From Sepiola atlantica (lineage: Eukaryota > Mollusca > Cephalopoda > Sepiida > Sepiolidae), in assembly GCA_963556195.1 (NCBI GenBank), contig OY744520.1:6207204-6271203 (forward strand): a stretch of DNA of 64,000 nucleotides. Direction: 5' to 3'. Position 1 is the first letter of the stretch, and each line of letters opens with the position of its first letter. The notes under the pieces are model-generated. The model ran no database searches. It was not told the origin of the DNA and saw only the letters and a program-made list of their open reading frames with translations. Both the position numbers and the translations under genes were made by a program. This document shows, piece by piece, positions 11,948 to 23,399 of this stretch.

Positions 11948-12189
11948 GGAAGTTTGTCAACCATTAAAACTATATTAAAAAAAAAAAAATTAAAAAAAAA
12001 ACTTATAGTCCCAAGTCTTCCAGTGGAAAATCACTCATGTAAGTCAATTTATTTTTTACAGTTATTATATTAGTTTATTTCTAACACTATTTTAAGGGAT
12101 CATCAGTTGTTTACCATGAAAAACTGTTTCGGGAATTTAAAAACAATTATATATTATATATATATATATGAGAGAGAGACAGAGAGAGG

Positions 12190-12385
12190 GAGATGCTGCC
12201 GGCCTCTGGAACCCCCTCCCTGCTCCCTGTTTCCCTGACTGTACCGACATGCAGAGGTTTAAAACTAATGTAAACAAACATCTCGATACACTGATCCCAA
12301 CTTAGGATGACACCCTAAACGTGCTCCCTAATTCTCAGTAACTCCTTACGTCTACAGTTCCGGCCTGCCTTGTTTGGGGTGAAAT
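12190..12385 (+). pseudogene. LINE ORF2 C-terminal fragment
   Basis: The plus strand reads AAGLWNPLPAPCFPDCTDMQ and then RFKTNVNKHLDTL, the WNxLP...FKxxVxxHL end of LINE ORF2 proteins, followed by a stop and a short tail. The same family appears on the minus strand at 7.6 and 34.8 kb. Confidence 0.65.
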
Positions 12386-12607
12386 ATGTTAAAAAGAATT
12401 TTTTTTAATTAAAATACTCAACTGGAGATAGACCTCATGTGTGTCAGCAAGCCGTCCTAACAGGCGACCGAGGCAAGCTGCTCATAAGCTAAAACATCTT
12501 TACAAACTTCCCACAACGCATCTCAACTGGACATTTTACAAACCATTTTCACAAACTTCGAGCACGCCGTCGTCCTCATCATCATAGTCATCATAATGAG
12601 ACAAACG

Positions 12608-13135
12608 TAATGTCATAAAAATAATAGCATAAAAAAGTAATATCATAAAAAGGTAATATCATAAAAAAATAATAGCAAAAAAAATAATATAAAAAAGTAA
12701 TATCATAAAAATAATAGCATAAAAAATAATATAAAAAAGTAATATCATAAAAAATAACATTAAAAAATAACATAAAAAAGTAATATCATAAAAAATAATA
12801 GCATAAAAAATAACATAAAAAAGTAATATCATAAAAAAATAATAGCATAAAAAATAATATAAAAAAGTAATATCATAAAAAAGTAATATCATAAAAAATA
12901 ACATAAAAAATAACATAAAAAAGTAATATCATAAAAAAATAATAGCATAAAAAATAATATAAAAAAGTAATATCATAAAAAAGTAATATCATAAAAAATA
13001 ACATAAAAAATAACATAAAAAAGTAATATCATAAAAAAATAATAGCATAAAAAAATAACATAAAAAAGTAATATCATAAAAAAATAATATAAAAAAGTAA
13101 TATCATAAAAAAGTAATATCATAAAAAAAAATCAG
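12608..13135. repeat. A-rich tandem array (ataaaaaagtaatatc type)
   Basis: Irregular units built from aaaaaagtaatatcataaaa and ataacat or ataatagcat blocks, partly arranged in longer repeats of about 120 bp (compare 12.80-12.90 and 12.92-13.03 kb). Minus-strand ORFs here are Phe/Ile/Leu/Tyr-rich artefacts. Confidence 0.93.
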
Positions 13136-13640
13136 AAAAATCATAAAATTAATAATTTCTAAACTTTTGTTATTCGACTTATTCAAAATCGCATGAACAA
13201 CCTCAATTTCACCACCTCTTCGTTGGTTTCATGCAATCTGTACGTTTTGGCGATCAAAATGTCATTTAAAACTTAGCCGTGATAGACTGGCCGACCGACA
13301 GACAGACATATCCCAACCAAGAACAGAAGAAACAAATCAAACTCTTGGAAAGTGTGATGTGGACTGGGAGTGGGGGGGGCACGCATTGGGTCATTCACAC
13401 CAACTAATTCTGGGACAGAGTGAGTCTCCGTTGGTTGGTGGAGGTCGAGAGACAGAGAGGTTGCTGGAGGAGGAATATATCGAAGAAGACGGGCGTGTCA
13501 ATCCAATCGGTGAAATAATAATCAGGCAAATAAAGTGACTGTTTAGATTATAAAAAGAAAATCAGAAAAAATGTCGAATTGTGAGAGTAAAAATCATCCT
13601 TGCAGCCAAAACGCCATTGCATCAATTCGACAATTATTGC

Positions 13641-13646
<6 letters not shown>
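13136..13646. other. Unassigned sequence
   Basis: No gene. It contains another copy of the gatcaaaatg...gtgatagac interspersed motif near 13250. Confidence 0.35.

Positions 13647-13713
<67 letters not shown>
13647..13713. repeat. (CT)n microsatellite
   Basis: About 33 CT units. Shorter CT runs continue to about 13890, producing Ser/Leu-rich false ORFs. Confidence 0.97.
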
Positions 13714-13714
<1 letters not shown>

Positions 13715-16310
13715 TACAGTATTGTATATCATTATCTCCCCCTCTTTCTCAGTCAATCTCTAACTGTTCTCCCTTTGCCTTTCTTTTATTTATGTCTCTG
13801 TATCTTCCTTATTTTTTTATCATGTTCTCCCACTCTCTCTCTCTCTCTCTCGTCTGTTTCGTCCGTCCACCCTCTCTCTCTCTCTCTCCTCTTCTTCACC
13901 TACCTCTCTCCCCTTACTCGTTTCTCTCCCTCATTTTGTCTTCAAGTCTTTCTGGCTACTTCAGTACTAATTAAATCTGTAAACAAAAGATGGCAAAGAC
14001 AAAAAGAGAGAGAAATAGAAAGAAATAGAAAGAGATCGTAGGAGGAGGCATTACGGGTTGAGGAGGAAAAGTGGTGGGAGACCTGGGGATGGATGGGGAG
14101 GTGGAGTGTTTAAAGATGGAAACAAATTTGATCAGGATAAATTGAAGAGAAAAAGGTCAACTTTTGGAGGTCAGTACAAAGTGTCTAAGAAGATGCAATT
14201 TCAAATTCTACGCGCCTCCCCCCTCATGTTTGCCACTCCGCCTCCGGTTTTCAAAAGGGAACCTTTTTTTATTTGCTAAGATTGAAAGAAAACAAGATAC
14301 GTCCATTCAATCTACGCGTTTAACGATCAAAATGCTAATTTCAGATGTAAGCGTCACAGGCGTACGAAAATGCTCAATGGTGTTTTTAGATTCCTTGAAA
14401 ATGTTAACCCTTCTTAAAACTTATTTGAATGTTCTGTTAACATATCATTTTCTATAACACACAAACAAACATTGACTTATCATAATATATATATATATAC
14501 ATAATAAAGTAAAGTCGATTTCTCCCCTCCACCCATTCACACATAATAGAATAACTAAAACCGTAATCTGCTAATCTGTTCTGCAATCCAATTAGCCTAA
14601 GCCCTCAGACGTATTTCCATAATTTATGCATTAATTTCTTCTTCTTTCAATATTTATATTTTCTCCGGATTACCAGACTCTCCCTAATAAATCTTCCAAA
14701 GAGAAGGTAAAATCCATTTTTACTCACTATTATTTATCTACTCTCGCTGCCATTAAATTCACTGCATGCTAATTTTTCATGGAATAAGAATTAAACGAAA
14801 ACCGGTTATTCCAGAATATTTAACGAACGCTTTCCATTCGCATTCTTGAAAAACAACAAATGTTCGCTAAAGGTTTAGACATCTGCGTCGATAAGTTTTT
14901 CCGATTACTTTTTAATCAGAGTTAGTTTTTCCTTATCATATTCTTCATATTAAACAAAAAAACATTTACTATTTATTCAGATTTAAACACTAAATAATGT
15001 CTGCCATTCTGTCAGCATATTCCGTAAAAATTTCGCATTCTAGAATAGGGCGGAATATACCAATTAACGAACAGCTTCTTAAGGTGGCGGCTTCTATTGT
15101 CAGCATTCACATACGTAAATAATTACGAATTTATACTTTTTCAGAAGACAAACTTTTGTGCTTTTTCAAAAATCAGATCGCAAGCAAACCATATCCATAC
15201 AAGCGTTGGAAAAAGGTCAAACGTTGGTTGTTCTTTCACTTTTTTGCCGAGTATACTTACTTTCCAGCGTACATTATTTAAACATGTTTTATTATAGAGT
15301 GTTGATCACTTTTCTATATACATTTAACGTAAAATTAGCACCCACTTCTTGGACAGTTAGCGATAAATTCATTTCTTCATTTTGTTTGATTTAAAACAAT
15401 AAATACTTATTTAACAAATCCTATTTTAATCACCTAAATTACTTACAATGAAATGAGTTCTTTTCTGCTTTTTTATAGAATTAATACTCTTATACTTATA
15501 TTTTTTTTAATTAAAGTATTATTTTACATTTCTCCCGGGCAATGCCGGAACACGAGTCCTGCTAGTTTGCAGAACATGACTGAGTTTTGCTAAGAGAAAA
15601 AAAACAATAAAACATCAATGTTTGCTGCATTTTGGGTCAGGAAGCCGATATCGTCAGGCAGCCTGATCTGGTTGCACCAAACGATGGTGGTTACATAAGC
15701 AGTTTGTTTCAATGAATCGTTTAGAATAGTTCCCAATATGTGACGTCACTGAAACGGTTTTTATGGAGTTAAACAGAAAAATCAGACCAATAAATGAATC
15801 GTTTACAATAGTTATTGTATCGGCATTAATTAACCAAAAAGGGGGTTGATATGCCGTTAAAAGTACGTCTAAAACAGTGTTGATCAAATCCTGTACTAAC
15901 TTCTATGCTTTTTGCAATGTACTTGTACTTTAATTGGTTTTAGCCGGAAGTCGGCTTAACCGGCATCGCTGATCACTACGCTCCATTGGTGATAATTTGG
16001 GGCCAGTCTATTGTTCAATGTCGGAGACTGTAAAGCGACGGCCAGTTTGTATCTTTTGTCACCATTGCAAGCCAGGTTTTCTGCTGACCGCTCCTACGCT
16101 TTCACAGCTCTGCGTATGAGTTCACTTTCTTTACATCAGAGAGCGTCACTTTGCCAACACAAGTGTCCAGTTGCAAGCAACTTGGAGACAGGATGTGTGC
16201 GGCAATGACATCAGACTTTGACATAGGAGATTCTGTCCAATGGTAGATTGCCTCTAATCTGATGCTCGAGCCCACCGGGAGATTTCATCGATTTACAAGA
16301 TGACATCAAA
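13714..16310. other. Long stretch without a gene; repeat fragments
   Basis: Mostly AT-rich. Near 15533-15570 the minus strand reads actagcaggactcgtgttcc followed by ggcattgcccgggag. This is the end of a repeat also seen at 24355, 32139 and 55087 (plus), so 14.8-15.6 kb is probably a degenerate copy of that element. ORFs of 60-97 codons here have no domain or splice support. Confidence 0.45.
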
Positions 16311-16315
16311 GTATG

Positions 16316-16500
16316 ACATTCCTTGACCTTTTGGCTAGGAACAAAGTGTAGTATGTGCTCTGATACAACACTTCATCTTTTCTGCCCTCAGTCAGTGAAA
16401 GAGAAATCCTTCTAGACCGAGGCAGTTTTAATTTTTGTCCCAAAACCGACCTTGCTTCTAACTCTGCTCTTGTAGAGAAGCAAGTAAATCATTTTCAACC
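16316..16500 (+). mobile_element. U2-headed SINE, diverged short copy
   Basis: ccttgaccttttggctagga then acaaagtgtagtatgtgctc resembles the U2 head with several changes. The body ends in gaccttgcttctaactctgc...gagaagcaagtaaatca, matching the end of the 3.05-kb copy. Confidence 0.65.
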
Positions 16501-16529
16501 CTTTCGTAATACATCAGTCAACTGAACCA

Positions 16530-16590
16530 TCGCATTAACCTTTGTCTTTTGGCCTTGATAAGTGGTAACTCATTAGTAAAAAAAATAAAA
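16530..16590 (+). repeat. LINE 3' tail copy
   Basis: ggccttgataagtggtaact followed by cattagtaaaaaaa matches the tails at 2.57 and 53.68 kb. Upstream coding sequence is lacking, so this is a severely truncated copy or a shared SINE/LINE tail. Confidence 0.55.
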
Positions 16591-17866
16591 AATAAAAATC
16601 ACACACACACGCACACACACGAGAACCGGTTCCATCAAAAATGATAAAGAATGTTACATTTTTTCCCAAATAGATTAACCAAGCATTCAAAAAATCGACA
16701 ATATTCTTAACTCGCAATAAGATTTTTTTCCATACAAACAATCAACGATTTACCTCATCAAGTGTTGGATAATGGCCCTGTGGGGCCGGACGCATCTTGA
16801 AGTGGACGCATGTGTGAGGGATCGTTTGGTTGGGCTTGCGCGATTTAGTGCGGGTGTACCCGTACGGTCGAGTGCAAAATAAACTGGTTCTTACAGTCAG
16901 AGCTCACAGGTGTTGACAGGGTCACCACGTTGACGAGACTTCAGGTCAAGGGTCAAGGTGCACCTGCACATAGGGGTTCTGTGACGTCACGAGCTTTTAT
17001 GTGGGAAGCAGAGTTTTGTCAGTCTGGTTAGTGGAAGCAAATCGAACAGACGTGTTTCTTTATGTAGTCCGAAATGAGAAATGGGAATTAAATTCCCTAA
17101 TAGAATATAGGCATGAGATTTCTTCTCCCCCCTCTTCCTCGAATGCCTAAAGACTTAAGTAGTAAGTAACTACGATAAAGTAGGAATTTGGTCTCTCCCT
17201 CAACGTTAGTGAAGCATCTCCATCGACGGTAGACTGACGCCTGAAATAAACAGAATTAAAAGTTTAAAAGATTGTTTGTCTCGTGAATCGGTCATGAAGG
17301 TTTTGTTACAGACACAGCGAACAGCGATATTCACGCCAGTACAGAAACGGAGAGAGAACTCAACCCCTAGACGACACCCCTCCACCCGACGAAAGAAGAA
17401 AAAGTACGAGAAACTAGACGACATCGAGACGACACCCCTCCACGCGACGAGAAAAGAGAGAAGGTACGAGAAATTAAAAGGTAGGCAACATATACATTTT
17501 TGGTGTTAAAAATGACCAGTTGTTTAAGCGAGAACTGCCACGACCCATTCCGGGACGGGTATACAAAGCGAGAACTGCTACGGCCCATTCCGGGACGGCT
17601 ATGCAACATAAGTATCTTCTCAGATATTGTTGAGTGTAATTTATTTTGGGGTGAAACATTAAAATGTCCCCTTTTTTTTTAACTCCCATTCCTCTACACT
17701 TAGTGATTTTTGCGGAAAACTTTGACAGACGTCATTTTTCTACGCGTAAACGATAACTTAACGTGTCTCGCAGACAATAATTTCTAGCTATTAACTAGCT
17801 ATTAACTAGCTAGAAATTATTGTTTTTATCTCATTTTTCCCCCAAAACATTGCTTTGCTTTAAGTA
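16591..17866. other. Unassigned sequence before the LTR element
   Basis: GC-richer patch at 16.78-17.0 kb. A 36-bp unit (cgagaactgc..cccattccgggacggg) is duplicated at 17527-17606. Another duplicated block (cgacacccctccac) lies at 17369 and 17430. A palindrome of ctagctattaa units is at 17773-17823. No gene seen. Confidence 0.4.
17773..17823. repeat. Short palindrome
   Basis: caataatttctagct on the left is the exact reverse complement of agctagaaattattg on the right. Tattaactagc repeats lie between, 45 bp before the LTR element. Confidence 0.85.
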
Positions 17867-18516
17867 TGTAGCAGTTACCTCCTCTTTTCAAAACATAACT
17901 ACACCGGTTTGCCGGTAGGTGGCGCTTTATCACCGACAGGTGGCGCTGTAAAGCGACACCAGAGTTATCTGCCCTTCGGACTATAAAAACGGTTGCAAAC
18001 GAAAAATCCATCTCTTTTTCACCGACCAGCATCGGAGAACAACGCTGGCACCAGCGCTCCGTTTCACTCGCCTTTTGGCCTCGACAGGATGACGCTGACA
18101 CTAGCGTTCCGTTTCACTCTTCTCTGGTCGGCAGAACGACGCTAATACACTAGCGTTTCGTCACACGCTTTTCTCTTGAACTTGTCTCAGCAAAACAACT
18201 ACCAACACACGTTTCTTCCGTCAACACGTGGGCAAACAACGGTAAGAGTTCTCAACTCGTTTTCTTTGTGTACGGCTTTTCAAAGACTTTTCCTACGCCG
18301 GTTTCATTTCTTCTCGTACCTATTCAAGGACTGTTTTTCCATGTACACACATGCATACATCACACACTTCACCATTCCACGTACACACACGTTCAATAAA
18401 CGTTATTTGAACTACTTCATTTTGTTTGTTAATTATTACTCTGTCTTTGCATGCAACAATTGCTTGATTTACTGAACACGTTTATAATCGGGGGAACACG
18501 ACCCTCGATCCTAACA
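17867..18516 (+). repeat. 5' LTR
   Basis: TATAAAA is at 17982-17988 and AATAAA at 18395-18400, giving a plausible U3-R-U5 layout with the transcript starting near 18012. Two GGTGGCGCT motifs lie in U3. Three stem-loop sequences lie at 18043-18156. Confidence 0.92.
18043..18156 (+). repeat. Three tandem short inverted repeats in R
   Basis: cgctgg/ccagcg (18043-18056), acgct/agcgt (18092-18107) and acgcta/tagcgt (18139-18156) are spaced 49 and 47 nt apart, each followed by tttc and cac-type sequence. The loops differ while the stems remain paired. They fall in the inferred 5' leader and recur in the 3' LTR. Confidence 0.6.
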
Positions 18517-18518
18517 AT

Positions 18519-18534
18519 TGGTGACCCAACGTGC
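18519..18534 (+). promoter_or_regulatory. Primer-binding site
   Basis: TGGTGACCCAACGTGC begins two bases after the 5' LTR. TGG pairs with the CCA end of a tRNA. The tRNA identity was not determined. Confidence 0.75.
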
Positions 18535-19372
18535 AAGCTTTGTTGTATGGGGCAGAGTAATTAATTTCGTACAAAAACAAAAACAAAATATATATATCAT
18601 TTCTCGTTTTTTCTTTCGTGGTGAAACGAATTACGCATCCATCTTTTTCTTCTTTTTTTTCTACCCACGTGGTAGAAATAAACAAACAAAAAAAAAGAAG
18701 CCATTTTTCCTGGCCACGCGGAAATACCCAAACAAAGAAAAACCAAAAACATTTCTCGGCTTTCTCCGAGTATAAAACAAGTTACAATTTCATTTTTTCT
18801 TCTTCTCTTTTTCCACTCACGTGTCGGAAAAATATATACAAAGAAAAAGACAAACTTTTGTCAATCCTTTTTTTCTTCTTTTTCGACGAACAGAAGGACT
18901 TTACAAGACGCTACTTCCTTTGTTTTGAACACGTGGAGATAAAAAGAAATCAAACGCTCACGCTGCAGATCTTTTTCGTGACCACGTGTTGATATAAAAA
19001 TTCAAAAAAAAAACGCCATTTTTATCTCTCGGAAATTCAAACAAAAAAAGAAAATACGAATTTATTTTCTGTTTTAACAAAAAGGGAAGCCGCAATCTTT
19101 TTCTCTAGCCACGTGGAAATGAAAATTCAAACAAACAAAAAAGAAAATACGAAAATTTTTTTTTTCTTTCTTTTCAACAACAAAGGAAAGAGAAGCCACC
19201 ATTCTTTCTCTACGTGGAAACTAACATTCAAACAAACTAAAACGAAAACAAAACGTCATTCCTCGTGTGAAACAAATTACGACTCCATTTTTTTCTTTTC
19301 TTTTTCCTTTCTACCCACGTGTTGGAAATATATATATAAAAGAAAAGAAAACTACAAAAAAGACAACACACG
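18535..19372 (+). repeat. Degenerate CACGTG-bearing repeat block inside the LTR element
   Basis: About eight copies of a loose unit of roughly 50-110 bp. Each has a (c)cacgtgg-type core (near 18665, 18712, 18819, 18931, 18981, 19109, 19211, 19316), followed by an A-rich caaacaaa tract and preceded by a T-rich ttttttctt tract. Confidence 0.6.
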
Positions 19373-19564
19373 ATGTCGAACATCACCAAGCCTCAAGACT
19401 TAATACTGGTTGTAAAAAGTCAGGCTCAGCAAGCACCAACATCACCCTTCAAGGGCTACCAACCCTCTTCAACAACTGGACGTTCATTGATAAACAGGAG
19501 GACACATCAACTTGAACAACCAACTCTTCCCGGACATTCATCAAACATTTCCGGACATCACTGA
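19373..19564 (+). CDS. Small ORF in the LTR element (63 codons), possible gag remnant
   Basis: The first sizeable ATG frame downstream of the PBS, starting MSNITKPQDLILVVKSQAQQ. Its position fits a gag start, but there is no capsid or zinc-knuckle motif and the frame ends after 63 codons. It may be untranslated. Confidence 0.25.
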   Translation: MSNITKPQDLILVVKSQAQQAPTSPFKGYQPSSTTGRSLINRRTHQLEQPTLPGHSSNISGHH

Positions 19565-19828
19565 CGACACTATGGAAGAAATCACACCAGTTCAAAATGA
19601 GTACAACTGCACAAGCACGACTAAATACTCAACAACTGGACGTTCGTTGATCAACTGGGGACACATCAACTCGAACGACGCACACCAGTACAGACCCACT
19701 TGTACCTGGACCTGCTAACTCACTTGCAGACATTTGTGCATCTGATTTTGACCATAGTGTACCACCAATCTCAACAACTAGATGTTTGTTCATCAGTTCC
19801 ACAACAGGGACTAATTAACATGAACAAA

Positions 19829-20355
19829 CTCAACAACTGCACAGACTAACTTGTGCTCATTCATCAACAACTGCACAGACTAACTTGTGCTCATTCATCA
19901 ACAACTGCACAGACTCACTTGTGCTCATTCATCCACAACTGCACAGACTCACTTGTGCTCATTCATCAACAATTGCACAGACTCACTTGTGCTCATTCAT
20001 CAACAACTGCACAGACTCACTTGTGCTCATTCATCAACACCGCACAGACTCACTTGTGCTCATTCATCAACAACCGCACAGACTCACTTGTGCTCATTCA
20101 TCAACAACTGCACAGACTCACTTGTGCTCACTCATCAACACTGCACAGACCCACTTGTGCTCACTCATCAACAACTGCACAGATTCACTTGTGCTCATTC
20201 ATCAACAACTGCACAGACCCACTTGTGCTCATTCATCAACAACTGCACAGACTCACTTGTGCTCATTCATCAACAACTGCACAGACTCACTTGTGCTCAC
20301 TCATCAATACCGCACAGATTCACTTGTGCTCACTCATCAACAACCGCGCAGACCC
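19829..20355. repeat. 34-bp tandem array inside the LTR element, about 15 units
   Basis: The unit contains caactgcacagactcacttg followed by tgctcattcatcaa. As 34 is not a multiple of three, all plus frames are open with a 34-residue period, giving false ORFs up to 256 codons. Confidence 0.95.
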
Positions 20356-20733
20356 AAGCACCAAACATTCCCGGACAACACTGACAATTCAACGTTCGTT
20401 CATCAGCTCCGCATCACGCAGACTAATCAACATGAACAATGCCACCAACAAGTGCAAATTCACTTGCACTCAACATTTTTCGACCGCAAACTCACTTGCG
20501 CTCAAACTTGATGCAGACCCAATTGCATGCAAACAACACGCAGATCCACATGCGTTACAAACACTCAATTCCGCAGACGCACTTGCAATCAATCATTCAA
20601 TACAGATGCAGAAACAGAAATAAGTAGCGTGCACACTACTTTTTCTAATCTTCAACAGAAAAACAGACATACCCACAAAGAATGCTTTTCATCTACAACT
20701 GTACATATTGAATAATATTTTCATATTTTTCAA

Positions 20734-20749
20734 TCTGGGGGGGAGTCCT
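20734..20749 (+). promoter_or_regulatory. Polypurine tract
   Basis: The G-rich run ctgggggggagtcct type sequence lies immediately before the 3' LTR, where plus-strand synthesis is primed. Confidence 0.7.
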
Positions 20750-21399
20750 TGTAGCAGTTACCTCCTCTTTTCAAAACATAACTACACCGGTTTGCCGGTA
20801 GGTGGCGCTTTATCACCGACAGGTGGCGCTGTAAAGCGACACCAGAGTTATCTGCCCTTCGGACTATAAAAACGGTTGCAAACGAAAAATCCATCTCTTT
20901 TTCACCGACCAGCATCGGAGAACAACGCTGGCACCAGCGCTCCGTTTCACTCGCCTTTTGGCCTCGACAGGATGACGCTGACACTAGCGTTCCGTTTCAC
21001 TCTTCTCTGGTCGGCAGAACGACGCTAATACACTAGCGTTTCGTCACACGCTTTTCTCTTGAACTTGTCTCAGCAAAACAACTACCAACACACGTTTCTT
21101 CCGTCAACACGTGGGCAAACAACGGTAAGAGTTCTCAACTCGTTTTCTTTGTGTACGGCTTTTCAAAGACTTTTCCTACGCCGGTTTCATTTCTTCTCGT
21201 ACCTATTCAAGGACTGTTTTTCCATGTACACACATGCATACATCACACACTTCACCATTCCACGTACACACACGTTCAATAAACGTTATTTGAACTACTT
21301 CATTTTGTTTGTTAATTATTACTCTGTCTTTGCATGCAACAATTGCTTGATTTACTGAACACGTTTATAATCGGGGGAACACGACCCTCGATCCGAACA
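20750..21399 (+). repeat. 3' LTR
   Basis: Same length as the 5' LTR. The only difference seen is ctaaca versus cgaaca at the last bases. TATAAAA is at 20865. Confidence 0.92.
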
Positions 21400-22142
21400 A
21401 GTAACACTTACTTGTTTGAGAATAGTGCGAAAACCCTGCCGAGATCGATTTCATTCTAAATAATTTACGTGACTAAAATAGAACTTTACCAGCTTCGTCT
21501 TTTCTGGCGTGACGTCATGTCTAAATTGAGGGATACTTAGGTCGTCATCGTCGTATTGGTGTTATTTATTATTAATAATAACAACAACAACGCTGAAGCA
21601 TCGCCATAGGCAAATAAATTATAACGATTCTATTTAAATGAGAAAGGAATTTAAAAAAAAATGAAATGCTAAGAATTCCCAGTAACTTTGGATTCTAATT
21701 AAAATGAGGTCGATGACGTAATAGTTATCAACAAGGATAATGGAATCATTCAAACCAGGTTCAAATTCAATCGGATCTTTCGGGTTTCATTTTATGGCAA
21801 AATCATTCCGTCCAAAAACAGCGATTAGTTTACAAACCAAGGGAGATAACTTTTATGATAAGTCGAGTAAATTATCTCCCTTTGAAAGAAATGTTCCGAA
21901 TAAAAGTGATCACAACAAAAGATACGTAGTAATTAATAATGAGTATACCACGTATGACACTGAAAACCATTGCATCATTCTCCTGAAAAGCATCTTGAAG
22001 CTAACAAAAGACCTGGCACTTACAAACCTCATCTGATTTATCTTAAAAGACAGGTGCTTTTATGTTACCCTAAACAAGAAAGTCATTGGCGTCAACAAAA
22101 GAATGGCTTACCTCAAGCTAGTGTGCTGGCTCAATTACTGTA
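21400..22142. other. Unassigned sequence; short ggagataac inverted repeat
   Basis: Near 21840-21893 gggagataactttta and ttatctccctttg face each other, like the centre of a small MITE. A 98-codon frame (21740-22036) covers it and is probably not a gene. Confidence 0.4.
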
Positions 22143-22458
22143 TTGATTTACTCCTCTCCAGGAGTTAGGCACAAGGCCAGTTTTTATCTTACTCCCACAA
22201 GTAAGAAGTGGGGTTTAAAAATTGCCTGGGCAGCCCCGTCGGCATTCCCCGGTAGGGGCGCCTCAGGCAGTAAGCAATAAACTTACTCCTCCCCAAAGAG
22301 GGGAGGCAAAGCCTGGGAAGGTGGACCTCCGAGAACTGCACAGGACATACCCATTGACCGGCGTAAATCAAGACCCGAAGTCCAAGACAACACCAGTATG
22401 GAGTGTAGTATCCATCGGAACAGATACTACACTTTGATCTTAGCCAAAAGGCCAAGTG
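22143..22458 (-). mobile_element. U2-headed SINE, copy 1 of tandem cluster
   Basis: Minus-strand copy with complete head: the plus strand ends agatactacactttgatctt then agccaaaaggccaag. The body matches 3047-3390, with a small deletion of the gacccaa region. Confidence 0.8.
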
Positions 22459-22462
22459 AATC

Positions 22463-22750
22463 TTGATTTACTCCTCTCCAGGAGTTAGGCACAAGACCAG
22501 TTTTTATCTTACTCCCACAAGTAAGATGTGACCCAAGGTCGGGTCAGGAAAGTGGGGTTTAAAAATTGCCTGGACAGCCCCGTCGGCATTCCCCGGCAGG
22601 GGCGCCTCAGACAGTAAGCAATAAACTTACTCCTCCCCAAAGAGGGGAGGCGAAGCCTGGGAAGGTGGACCTCCTAGAACTGCACAGGACAGACCCATAG
22701 ACTGGCGTAAATCAAGCCCCGAAGGCCAAGACAATACCAGTCTATGGGGT
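22463..22750 (-). mobile_element. U2-headed SINE, copy 2, head missing
   Basis: The body matches the full copy up to ccagtctatgggg, then joins straight to the 3' end of the next copy. The U2 head (about 60 nt) is lacking. Confidence 0.8.
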
Positions 22751-23156
22751 TTTATTTACTCCTCTCCAGGAGTTAGGCACAAGGCCAGTTTTATCTTACT
22801 CCCACAAGTAAGATGTGACCCAAGATCGGGTCGAGAAAGTGGGGTTTGAAAAGCCAGCGCTCGAGAGGTGAGCACTCTGGCCATTTAAAAATTGCCTGGG
22901 CAGCCCCGTCGGCATTCCCCGGTAGGGGCGCCTCAGACAATAAGCAATAAACTTACTCCTCCCCAAAGAGGGGAGGCAAAGCCTGGGAGGGTGGACCTCC
23001 TAGAACTGCACAGGACAGGCGTGCAGTATCCATCGGAACAGATACTACACTTTGATATGGGGTGCAGTATCCATCGGAACAGATACTACACTTTGATATG
23101 GGGTGCAGTATCCGTCGGAACAGATACTACACTTTGATCTTAGCCAAAAGGCCAAG
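22751..23156 (-). mobile_element. U2-headed SINE, copy 3, head repeated three times
   Basis: Full body plus an extra gaaaagccagcgctcgagag segment. A 41-bp head unit with gtgtagtatctgttccgatg is present three times, the last followed by the usual ttagccaaaaggccaag. The extra segment also occurs in the 28.7-kb copy, so it defines a subfamily. Confidence 0.8.
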
Positions 23157-23266
23157 TGAATCTACTATCATTACTGTAGATCTACACTAATAAAGCAAAA
23201 CACTCAGCGGTTCATCTTGTACAACAATTCCAAGAGAGTATTTTTGAATCGGTTGGAACAAAACTC

Positions 23267-23296
23267 AACTCAACTCAACTCAACTCAGCTCAGCTC
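23267..23296. repeat. CTCAA pentamer run
   Basis: About six tandem ctcaa/ctcag units. Confidence 0.85.
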
Positions 23297-23399
23297 TGAA
23301 TGAGCGATTCCTCTGCTAGTAGAGGAATCACCTTCATGCAAACCCTGTAAAAACTCAAGTCTGCTCGTTCCATCTCAGAAACTGGGAAGCTAACCCTAA

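Larger units (their letters stand above)
17867..21399 (+). mobile_element. Complete non-autonomous LTR retrotransposon
   Basis: Two direct 650-bp repeats (17867-18516 and 20750-21399) start TGTAGCAG and end AACA. They are flanked by the 4-bp target duplication agta (17863-17866 and 21400-21403). A primer-binding site follows the left LTR and a polypurine tract precedes the right one. The 2,233-bp interior has no protease, reverse transcriptase, RNase H or integrase. It holds a CACGTG-rich region, a 63-codon frame at 19373 and a 34-bp array. The element must have moved with enzymes supplied in trans. By eye the LTRs differ at one base, so insertion is recent. The 3.5-kb length and lack of genes fit a LARD/TRIM-like class. 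Confidence 0.92.

Noticed and set aside
19853..20623. 256-codon frame in the LTR element as a gag protein
   Set aside because: It reads the 34-bp array, all frames are open, and there is no capsid or zinc-knuckle motif.
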